In this document: positions 23,049-28,665 of the stretch, piece after piece | Layout: each line of letters opens with the position of its first letter | Position numbering within the stretch: the first letter of the stretch is position 1 | Assembly (NCBI GenBank): GCA_007122565.1 | Contig: SKTJ01000307.1 | Coordinates: forward strand, 1-28,665 | Source: Syntrophomonadaceae bacterium | GTDB lineage: Bacteria > Bacillota > Dethiobacteria > DTU022 > UBA8154 | Direction of reading: 5' to 3' | DNA: 28,665 bases | The notes under the pieces: model-generated | The model's input: the letters and a program-made list of their open reading frames with translations, nothing else | What the model was told of the DNA's origin: nothing | Database searches by the model: none | Program-made: the position numbers and the translations under genes

Positions 23049-23123
23049 ATCATTGCGAGCGTAGCGCGGCAATCTTGCTTTTCCAACCTGAGATCGCCAA
23101 TCACGATTGCTCCTCGTGATGAT
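23049..23123. repeat. Long imperfect hairpin repeat, copy 2
   Basis: ATCATTGCGAG (23049-23059) faces CTCGTGATGAT (23113-23123), and GGCAATCT faces AGATCGCC in the interior. The stretch CATTGCGAGCGTAGCGCGGC matches copy 1 apart from the inserted block in copy 1. The copies are direct, 46 bases apart. Confidence 0.72.
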
Positions 23124-23196
23124 ATATATGGTGTAAATGGAAAGAGCTATTTTAACAGGGCAGTTATTAGAATTAAATCATAGGGAGGTATTCAGT

Positions 23197-24081
23197 ATGG
23201 CAGCAAAGGTTATTTCCGGTAAAGAAGTGGCGGCAGAAATTAGAAAAGAGCTTACGGTACAGGTAGCAGAATTAAAAGAGAAGGGCATCGTTCCCGGGCT
23301 TGGCGTGGTTCTGGTAGGCGAAGATCCAGCTTCCGTTTCCTATGTTACCAGTAAGGCAAAAGGATGCCAGGAGATCGGCATGTTTGAAGAAACAGTTAAG
23401 CTGGCCAAAGATACGGCCGAAGAAGATGTACTTAAGGTAATTGATCGCATGAATCATGACCCCAAGATCAGTGGTATTCTGGTACAGTTACCCCTGCCGG
23501 CGCACATCAGTGTGGAAAAAGTAATCGGCTTTATCTCCCCCGAGAAGGATGTTGACGGTTTTCATCCTGTAAACCTGGGTAAACTATTGCGTGGCGAGGA
23601 ATGCCCCCTGCCCTGCACACCCCATGGGGTAAAGCAATTACTTGTCCGTTCCGGCAACGATCCTGCCGGTAAGCATGTAGTTATTTGTGGCCGCAGCAAT
23701 ATTGTGGGTAAACCGTTAGCCGCCATTTTAATGCAGAAGGCCGCAGGCGCCAACGCCGTGGTAACAGTTGTGCACACAGGCGCAAAAGATATTAAGCACT
23801 ACACCCTGCAAGCGGATATTCTCGTTGCTGCCATGGGCATTCCTCATGCAATCACTGCAGATATGGTTAAAGAGGGTACGGTGGTTGTGGATGTGGGCGT
23901 AAACCGGGTACCTGATGATACGAAGAAAAGTGGCTTCCGTCTGGCCGGCGATGTGGATTATGAGCCGATTGCAGAGAAAGCTTCGTTTATTACACCCGTT
24001 CCCGGTGGTGTGGGACCGATGACGGTTACCATGCTTCTTTACAACACTGTGGAAGCAGCCATCAGATTGAACCAAGCCTAG
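23197..24081 (+). CDS. folD: FolD paralog 1: methylenetetrahydrofolate dehydrogenase/cyclohydrolase, all catalytic residues present
   Basis: FolD interconverts methylene-, methenyl- and formyl-tetrahydrofolate. ATG 23197 (site TAGGGAGG) gives 294 residues. The catalytic set is complete: Tyr49 and Lys53 in SYVTSKAKGC, Gln97 in ILVQLPLP, Asp120 in EKDVDGFHP (E. coli Y50, K54, Q98, D121). The Rossmann domain has GRSNIVGKP, but then a longer loop (MQKAAGANAVVTVVHTGAKD) with Thr where other FolD have Ser in CHS, and the insertion RVPDDTKKSGFRL before GDVDY. I associate both features with a different FolD subfamily (Bacteroides-like), so this copy is not a simple duplicate of the next two. It is the most likely working enzyme of the three. 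Confidence 0.93.
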   Translation: MAAKVISGKEVAAEIRKELTVQVAELKEKGIVPGLGVVLVGEDPASVSYVTSKAKGCQEIGMFEETVKLAKDTAEEDVLKVIDRMNHDPKISGILVQLPLPAHISVEKVIGFISPEKDVDGFHPVNLGKLLRGEECPLPCTPHGVKQLLVRSGNDPAGKHVVICGRSNIVGKPLAAILMQKAAGANAVVTVVHTGAKDIKHYTLQADILVAAMGIPHAITADMVKEGTVVVDVGVNRVPDDTKKSGFRLAGDVDYEPIAEKASFITPVPGGVGPMTVTMLLYNTVEAAIRLNQA

Positions 24082-24093
24082 GAGGTAAGCGGT

Positions 24094-24951
24094 ATGCCCG
24101 CCAAACTGATTAAGGGAGACAAAGTGGCCGCTCACCTGTATGAGGAGATGGCGGCAGAACTGAAAGATATTTATGAGGATACGGGGCTGATGCCGGGTTT
24201 GGCGGTAATTATCGTGGGAGAAGATCCCGCTTCCCTCTCTTATGTAACTAATATTGAAAAACGGAGTAAACAACTGGGTTTTGATGTTGTGGTGCACCGC
24301 TTAACAGTTGATGTTTCGGAAGGGGATCTGCTGCAGCTTATCGATGAGTTGAATTATAACGATGATGTGCATGGGATCATGGTTCAGCTGCCCCTTCCGG
24401 AACATATTAACCCCCATGTTGTTCAGGAAACTGTGGATCCGGAGAAAGATGTGGATGGTGCCCACCCTATAAATATGGGCAAATTATTCAGCGACGAGAA
24501 AGGGTATATTCCTTCCACAGTCCATTCCGTTATGCAAATGATTGAATTTACCCGCCAACCCCTCTATGGTAAAAAGGCGGTGTTGATCGGTCGCAGCAAT
24601 ATTGTGGGAAAACCACTTTCGCTGTTAATGCTGCGGCGAAATGCTTCGTTAACTATCTGCCATTCTTATACGGAAGATTTGCCGGAGATATGCCGGGAGG
24701 CAGATGTCCTGATCGCAGCAACCGGAAAACCGGGATTTGTGAAGGAAGACTGGGTTAAGCCCGGGGCTATTGTGATCGATGTGGGCGTAAGCCAGGTTGA
24801 CGGCAAACTGGTGGGTGATGTGGATTTTGCTGCGGTAAAAAATACGGCGGGTTGGATTTCCCCTGTTCCCGGGGGGGTAGGCCCCATTACCATCACCATG
24901 CTTAAATGGAGCACTCTGGAAGCTTTTAAAAAAAGTATCGCAGCAGGTTAG
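24094..24951 (+). CDS. FolD paralog 2, catalytic lysine replaced by isoleucine
   Basis: This is a 285-residue FolD-family protein in E. coli register without gaps up to the active site. Tyr50 (LSYVTN), Gln98 (MVQLPLP) and Asp121 (KDVDGAHP) are kept, but position 54, the catalytic Lys, is Ile (YVTNIEKRS). In studied FolD proteins that Lys is essential for cyclohydrolase activity and important for dehydrogenase activity. The NADP-binding part looks intact (GRSNIVGKP, ICHSYTEDL, DVGVSQVDGKLVGDVD, ISPVPGGVGP). AGGAGGT overlaps the folD1 stop, 12 bases upstream, so the genes are one transcript. It may be a dehydrogenase-only enzyme, a partner subunit of paralog 1 or 3, or a regulator. Confidence 0.9.
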   Translation: MPAKLIKGDKVAAHLYEEMAAELKDIYEDTGLMPGLAVIIVGEDPASLSYVTNIEKRSKQLGFDVVVHRLTVDVSEGDLLQLIDELNYNDDVHGIMVQLPLPEHINPHVVQETVDPEKDVDGAHPINMGKLFSDEKGYIPSTVHSVMQMIEFTRQPLYGKKAVLIGRSNIVGKPLSLLMLRRNASLTICHSYTEDLPEICREADVLIAATGKPGFVKEDWVKPGAIVIDVGVSQVDGKLVGDVDFAAVKNTAGWISPVPGGVGPITITMLKWSTLEAFKKSIAAG

Positions 24952-25029
24952 GGAGACCCGCTGAGTAAGCATCGATATTGCGCTCGCGCGGGGTTAAGGT
25001 GAGGCCGCGTTAGCGGATGGGGGTTGGAT
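24952..25029. other. GC-rich linker between folD paralogs 2 and 3
   Basis: Unlike the 12-base gap before it, this 78-base linker is GC-rich and contains GCGCTCGCGCGGGG and GGCCGCGTTAGCGG, which can fold weakly. GGGTTAAGGTGAGG resembles short repeats seen in other genomes, so it may be an inserted repeat fragment. GGGGG near 25018 serves the next start. Confidence 0.3.
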
Positions 25030-25872
25030 ATGACAGCGCAAATAATTAATGGAGAACAGGTTGCCCGGGATTTGCGCAAGCAGCTCAAAGAAGAAGTAGC
25101 TTTTTTAAAACAGGAAAAGGGAATTGTCCCGGGATTGGCGATTGTCGTGGTAAGGAGCCCATTTGCCCGCATGCATGTGGCCCGACTCAAAGAACGGACC
25201 TGCCGCCAACTGGGTATCAAATGTGAGATCATATACCTGTCGGAGACCACGACAGACGAGGAGATTATCTATCGTATTGAACGTCTGAATGATGATCGGA
25301 ATATTCACGGCATTAACATTCATCCCCTTACTCCCCATTTAAGTCATACGCTTATTTCCCAGCAGGTGGATCCGGAAAAGGACGTGGAGGCGCTTCACTT
25401 TCTTAACATGGGAGATTTTCTGATTGGGCGCCCTCGCATGGTTCCCTTTGTAGCCAGCGGAATTATGAAGTTAATTGAAGCCACCGGAATAAATCTGGAA
25501 GGGAAACGGGCTGTGGTTGTAGGGCGGAGCCAGCTCGTGGGCAAGCCGCTGGCATTTCTCCTTTTGGAAAGGAACGCCACGGTCAGTATCTGTCATTCTG
25601 TGACAGCCGATCTTGATTCGTACACAAAAAAGGCGGACCTGCTCGTAGTGGCCGCCGGCCACCCCCGCACGATTACCAGTAGAATGGTAAAAGAAGGGGC
25701 TGTTGTGATTGATGTGGGAGTGAATCAGATCGGTTCACATCTGATCGGAGATGTGGATTACGAGGATGTTAAAAATATTGCTTCCTGGATTACGCCGGTT
25801 CCCGGGGGAGTGGGCCCGGTTACGATTGCCATGTTGTTGGATAATCTGATCAAGGCTGCCCGGAACTCATGA
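25030..25872 (+). CDS. FolD paralog 3, divergent active site (Tyr, Gln and Asp lost)
   Basis: This 280-residue FolD-family protein starts at ATG 25030. It is adjacent to xseA, the place of the single folD in Bacillus, and its stop overlaps the xseA start in an ATGA. In E. coli register Tyr50 is Val (MHVARLKERTC), Lys54 is kept, Gln98 is His (INIHPLTP), and Asp121 is Glu followed by Ala (KDVEALHF). The usual VGEDPAS loop is VRSPFAR. By contrast the Rossmann domain is well kept: GRSQLVGKP, ICHSVTADL, DVGVNQIGSHLIGDVDYEDV, ITPVPGGVGP. Such uneven conservation suggests continued NADP(H) binding with altered or no folate chemistry. The frame is intact and not a decaying pseudogene. Confidence 0.88.
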   Translation: MTAQIINGEQVARDLRKQLKEEVAFLKQEKGIVPGLAIVVVRSPFARMHVARLKERTCRQLGIKCEIIYLSETTTDEEIIYRIERLNDDRNIHGINIHPLTPHLSHTLISQQVDPEKDVEALHFLNMGDFLIGRPRMVPFVASGIMKLIEATGINLEGKRAVVVGRSQLVGKPLAFLLLERNATVSICHSVTADLDSYTKKADLLVVAAGHPRTITSRMVKEGAVVIDVGVNQIGSHLIGDVDYEDVKNIASWITPVPGGVGPVTIAMLLDNLIKAARNS

Positions 25873-27092
25873 GCGAAAGGCTTGTTTTTACTGTCACCCA
25901 GTTAAGCCAGTATCTGAAAAATTTGTTTTGGCAGGACGATCAACTGCAGGATCTGTGGATAAACGGGGAGATTTCAAATTATAAATGTCATAGCCCTTCC
26001 GGTCATATCTATTTTACATTGAAAGATGAGCAGAGTGTTCTGCGTTGCGTTTATTTTCGTAAAAAGAATACATTGTTGAGATTTGCTCCTACGGAGGGGA
26101 TGAAGGTAATGGTCCGTGGGAGTATTTCGCTATATGAGCGCAGTGGTTATTATCAGCTTTATGTGGAGGAGATGGAACCGGAAGGTTTAGGCGCACTTTT
26201 TCTTGCTTATGAACAACTAAAATCGAAATTATCCAAGCAAGGGCTTTTTGATGAACAGTGCAAAAAGCCTTTGCCACGTGTACCTCGAAAAGTTGGCCTG
26301 ATCACCTCTCCCAGTGGTGCAGCGATCAGGGATTTCCTGACTACGTTGCAGCGCCGTTTTCCCTGTGTGCAGGTTTTACTTTACCCGGTAGCGGTGCAGG
26401 GAAAGGAAGCGCCGCAGCAGATTAACGATGCCCTAAAGGAGCTTGATAAACGGGGTCTTGATGTGATCGTGATCACCAGGGGGGGAGGTTCGCTGGAAGA
26501 ACTGTGGTGTTTTAATGATGAGGAAGTGGCCCGCTCAATATTTATGCTGCGTACACCATTGGTTAGTGCAATTGGTCATGAAACCGATTACACCATCGCT
26601 GATTTTGTAGCGGACCTCAGGGCATCAACACCCACGGCAGCCGCCACAATGATCGCTCCGGAACAGTCGGAGTTGCTGCGTTATTTGAATATGCAGGAAC
26701 AGTTTATGGGCAGCATTTTATTAAATAATCTGCAGAAAAAGAGATACCTGCTGGAACAGCTCGCTTCAGATAGCGCTCTTAAACATCCACGGGAGAAGCT
26801 TAACCTTGCCCATCAGCGTATTGATGAGTTGTGGCCCCGTCTCAAACGAGCCGCTGAGCTGTGCATACGCTTTAAAAAGACAAAGCTTGAGGGTTGTGTG
26901 GAGAATTTGGAAGCTTTAAGTCCTTTAAAAGTGCTCATGCGTGGCTATACCCTTGTTTATGACCGGGAGGACCGGCCACTCAAATCAGTGCACAGCGTGC
27001 AACAGGGTCAGGAGTTGAAAATATCGTTTCATGACGGGAATGCTCACTGCAGCGTGAATAAAGTAGAGAGGAAAGAAGAGGATATAAATTGA
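25869..27092 (+). CDS. xseA: Exodeoxyribonuclease VII large subunit
   Basis: This subunit is the catalytic part of the ExoVII complex, which degrades single-stranded DNA to oligonucleotides. Its 407 residues contain an N-terminal OB fold (about 8-105, with LWINGEISNYKCHSPSGHIY), the core GLITSPSGAAIRDF at 143-156, RGGGSLEELWCFNDEEVA at 204-221, SAIGHETDYTIADFVADLRA at 233-252 with STPTAAA directly after, and a coiled-coil C-terminal region ending in PLKVLMRGYTLVYD. ATG 25869 overlaps the folD3 stop by 4 bases (ATGA), and the stop overlaps the xseB start. Length is slightly below the E. coli protein (456). Confidence 0.97.
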   Translation: MSERLVFTVTQLSQYLKNLFWQDDQLQDLWINGEISNYKCHSPSGHIYFTLKDEQSVLRCVYFRKKNTLLRFAPTEGMKVMVRGSISLYERSGYYQLYVEEMEPEGLGALFLAYEQLKSKLSKQGLFDEQCKKPLPRVPRKVGLITSPSGAAIRDFLTTLQRRFPCVQVLLYPVAVQGKEAPQQINDALKELDKRGLDVIVITRGGGSLEELWCFNDEEVARSIFMLRTPLVSAIGHETDYTIADFVADLRASTPTAAATMIAPEQSELLRYLNMQEQFMGSILLNNLQKKRYLLEQLASDSALKHPREKLNLAHQRIDELWPRLKRAAELCIRFKKTKLEGCVENLEALSPLKVLMRGYTLVYDREDRPLKSVHSVQQGQELKISFHDGNAHCSVNKVERKEEDIN

Positions 27093-27310
27093 CAGGCGAA
27101 AAATTAACCTTTGAGGTAGGATTGGAAAAGCTGGAGAAGCTGATCGCCGGTTTGGAACAAGGAGATCTCACCCTGGAGGAATCCCTCCAAAAATTCAAGG
27201 AGGGGATGGAACTAACCCGCCAATGCCGCAAATTGCTAACAGATGCCGAATACCGGGTAGAGATGATCCTGCAGGATGGGGAAACAGGAGAGGTTAAACT
27301 GCAGGAGTAA
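27089..27310 (+). CDS. xseB: Exodeoxyribonuclease VII small subunit
   Basis: XseB wraps around the XseA coiled coils and is needed for ExoVII assembly. The 73-residue protein has the expected signature LEKLEKLIAGLEQGDLTLEE and then SLQKFKEGMELTRQCRKLL. The TTG start (27089) forms a TTGA overlap with the xseA stop, and GAAAGAAGAGGA upstream gives a ribosome site. Length is normal for the family (about 70-80). Confidence 0.95.
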   Translation: MTGEKLTFEVGLEKLEKLIAGLEQGDLTLEESLQKFKEGMELTRQCRKLLTDAEYRVEMILQDGETGEVKLQE

Positions 27311-27324
27311 GTCCCGAAAATGCT

Positions 27325-27384
27325 AAAACAAGTTGGACAGTTGGACCGGAAAAGATAAAACCTGGAAAAGCCGGACATTCCGGC
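27325..27384 (+). other. Small repeats and hairpin between xseB and ispA
   Basis: AGTTGGACAGTTGGACC (near 27330-27346) is a tandem pair of GTTGGAC words. GCCGGA-CAT-TCCGGC (27370-27384) is a perfect 6-base hairpin followed by CATTTTCATTG, at best a weak attenuator. Confidence 0.35.
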
Positions 27385-27444
27385 CATTTTCATTGTTTAA
27401 TGGTGCCAGCATTTGGCATCTGCATAGGGAGGATGATTTATACT

Positions 27445-28362
27445 TTGAGTTTAATCCACACCTGGGAAGACAAAATAGAACTCGTGGACAAGGCCCTCGA
27501 TTCATTTCTTCCCGGGATAGAAATGTATCCCGGGAAGATTCATGAAGCGATGCGCTACAGTGTTTTTGCCGGTGGAAAAAGGATCAGGCCTTTACTGATG
27601 TTTTTAGCGTGTGGTCTTTTTACGGACCGCTGGCAACGAGCCCTGCCTGCTGCCTGTGCTCTGGAGATGATCCACACCTATTCACTTATCCATGATGATC
27701 TTCCGGCGATGGATGATGATAATTACCGCAGGGGTAAACCTACTTCACACCGTGTTTATGGCGAAGCAACGGCTATTCTTGCCGGAGATGCGTTACTGAC
27801 CATGGCTTTTGCACTCCTTAGTGGTACGGAACAATATAAAAACGAGTACAGTGAAGCTTACCAAAGCGAAGTAGGGCCTGAGATCGGTTTAAAAGTTATT
27901 TCTGAACTGGCAGAAGCTGCCGGTTCGCTGGGTATGATCGCGGGGCAGATCCTTGACTTGGAAGGGGAAGGGAAAACTGTTTCAATGGAGATGCTCGATG
28001 ACATTAATAGCCGTAAAACAGGGGCGCTGATTGTGGCATCCCTACGGGGTGGTGCACTGCTGGGCGAGGCTCCTGCAGGTGATTTGCAACGCCTGAGTGT
28101 TTACGCTTCCCTGCTGGGAAAGGGTTTTCAGGTTGTGGATGACCTCCTTGACGTGGAGGGGGATGAAAATAAAATGGGGAAACAAACAGGAATGGACAGG
28201 AAAAGGAAAAAAGCCACAGTCGTTTCTCTTTGTGGCGTCACAAAGGCAAAATCGCAACGGGATACCCTCTACAACAATGCCATGCAGGAGCTATCCCCAT
28301 TTGGTGAGAGCGCGGACGAACTACGCCAGCTAACCCGTTTCATTTTTTATCGGGATTATTAA
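27445..28362 (+). CDS. ispA: Geranyl/farnesyl diphosphate synthase
   Basis: This trans-prenyltransferase condenses isopentenyl diphosphate with dimethylallyl or geranyl diphosphate. The first aspartate-rich motif is HDDLPAMDDD (D84, D85 and on), GGKRIRP binds substrate near 43-49, and the second motif is DDLLD at 232-236. The product class FPP/GGPP follows from the IspA-like length (about 305 residues) and the FARM. The start is uncertain: GGGAGG at 27427-27432 abuts ATG 27433 and is 12 bases before TTG 27445. ATG 27400 has no ribosome site. I chose TTG 27445, where homology-like sequence begins (WEDKIELVDKALDSFLP). In Bacillus dxs follows; here a structured RNA follows. Confidence 0.93.
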   Translation: MSLIHTWEDKIELVDKALDSFLPGIEMYPGKIHEAMRYSVFAGGKRIRPLLMFLACGLFTDRWQRALPAACALEMIHTYSLIHDDLPAMDDDNYRRGKPTSHRVYGEATAILAGDALLTMAFALLSGTEQYKNEYSEAYQSEVGPEIGLKVISELAEAAGSLGMIAGQILDLEGEGKTVSMEMLDDINSRKTGALIVASLRGGALLGEAPAGDLQRLSVYASLLGKGFQVVDDLLDVEGDENKMGKQTGMDRKRKKATVVSLCGVTKAKSQRDTLYNNAMQELSPFGESADELRQLTRFIFYRDY

Positions 28363-28429
28363 GGGAGATAATAGTGGGTGAGCAGTGCTATGTGACCCCG
28401 TGGCTTAACGGTGGCGAAACATGTGCGGC

Positions 28430-28458
28430 TTGAGGAGAGCAGGTTACTGTGTTATAAT
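28430..28458 (+). promoter_or_regulatory. Sigma-A promoter upstream of the putative OLE RNA
   Basis: TTGAGG (28430-28435) and a consensus TATAAT (28453-28458) are separated by exactly 17 bases, with TG at 28450-28451 making an extended -10. The predicted start is near the GGGGAC at 28465. This is the best promoter in the window and lies outside any gene. Confidence 0.8.
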
Positions 28459-28464
28459 TTAATT

Positions 28465-28665
28465 GGGGACATAGGTGGTGCAGTATTCTAGTTAGGGCAA
28501 GCGTTCCTGAAGGCGGGCCTAAAAATCCGCTTAAGGGCACATCAATGAAGTTCCTGGTGGCGGCCGCCGAAGCCCAGTTGGGGGTCGGTGCTGGGGGTTA
28601 AGAAGGATGGGGCGATCTACAAAGGCATGTAGGCGTTGACCCTGCCTTCGCGGAGACCTAACGTG
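28465..28665 (+). ncRNA. Putative OLE RNA, 5' part, cut by window end
   Basis: OLE (ornate, large, extremophilic) RNA is a roughly 600-base, membrane-associated non-coding RNA of anaerobic and extremophilic Firmicutes. It is known to lie among folD-xseA-xseB-ispA and dxs genes, next to the gene of its partner protein. Here about 200 bases after the ispA stop show no reading frame and hold fold-back elements: GCGGG...TCCGC around an A-rich loop (near 28516-28533), the palindrome GGCGGCCGCC, and CTAC-AAAGGCAT-GTAG near 28617-28632. The text GGTGGTGCAGTATTCTAG and TAGGGCAAGCG fits my memory of the OLE 5' domain, which I could not verify. A strong promoter sits right before. T-box, tmRNA and SRP RNA do not fit. 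Confidence 0.72.

Larger units (their letters stand above)
22883..23196. other. Repeat-filled gap between stnC and folD
   Basis: This 314-base gap has no supportable gene. It holds two related long hairpin repeats (22904-23002 and 23049-23123). The open frame that crosses them is repeat DNA. The last 15 bases carry the TAGGGAGG ribosome site of the first folD. Confidence 0.6.

Noticed and set aside
22794..23183. Open frame crossing the end of stnC and the gap
   Set aside because: It overlaps stnC in another frame and continues through the palindromic repeats; the predicted protein is repeat translation.
28465..28665. tmRNA, SRP RNA or a riboswitch for dxs
   Set aside because: The tmRNA end sequence, the SRP apical GNAR/GGAA pair and known riboswitch cores were not seen; the position and text fit OLE better.
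1..28665. CRISPR array, tRNA or rRNA genes, transposase genes, prophage
   Set aside because: No regularly spaced identical repeats with unique spacers, no tRNA-like cloverleaf text, no rRNA and no transposase or phage proteins were seen on either strand.

Overview
The window is a piece of a spore-forming, anaerobic, Gram-positive (Firmicutes/Clostridia, Peptococcia-like) chromosome, with GC content near the middle of the range. Three things point there. The complete spoIIIA operon marks an endospore former. The gene order pepP-efp-spoIIIA-asp23-nusB-folD-xseA-xseB-ispA is the one I know from Bacillus and Clostridia. The nusB-folD interval carries an iron-sulfur flavoprotein transhydrogenase of the type found in acetogens and other strict anaerobes. 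All genes are on the + strand. I cannot name the genus.

Region 1 (1-6474) is a type IV pilus / pseudopilus cluster: a 5'-truncated prepilin peptidase, a PilB/GspE ATPase, a major pilin, a small unknown ORF, the PilC platform protein, and four minor-pilin-like proteins (two with FTLLEV/VTLLEV-type processing sites, one PilX-like, one FimT/GspH-like). The third prepilin gene looks frameshifted at an A5 tract relative to its natural ATG. Region 2 (6475-9228) holds pepP, efp and an acidic CD1247-like zinc-ribbon protein, and ends in a strong terminator. Region 3 (9229-14745) is spoIIIAA-AH, which builds the SpoIIIA-SpoIIQ channel between mother cell and forespore. A REP-doublet-like palindrome sits between spoIIIAB and spoIIIAC. 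Region 4 (14746-16729) is asp23-amaP-DUF2273, behind an extended -10 promoter, followed by nusB.

Region 5 (16818-22882) encodes a NuoE-like, a NuoF-like and a 1239-residue NuoG/GltD/formate-dehydrogenase-like fusion subunit. This matches the architecture of the Stn (Sporomusa-type) electron-bifurcating transhydrogenase, which exchanges electrons among NADH, NADPH and ferredoxin. Region 6 (23197-25872) has three consecutive folD paralogs. The first keeps all four catalytic residues, the second has Ile in place of the catalytic Lys, and the third has lost Tyr, Gln and Asp while keeping Lys. A NADPH-producing transhydrogenase beside folate C1 redox genes suggests joint work in one-carbon / Wood-Ljungdahl metabolism. 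Region 7 (25869-28362) is xseA, xseB and ispA. After ispA, a near-perfect promoter precedes about 200 bases of structured non-coding sequence. From its position and appearance I read this as the 5' part of an OLE RNA, cut off by the window end.

The intergenic spaces carry several small repeat families: degenerate 7-base-period arrays (nnnCARR), a GGGACAAGG palindrome pair, and two long imperfect hairpins of the TCATTGCGAG...GCAATCT type.
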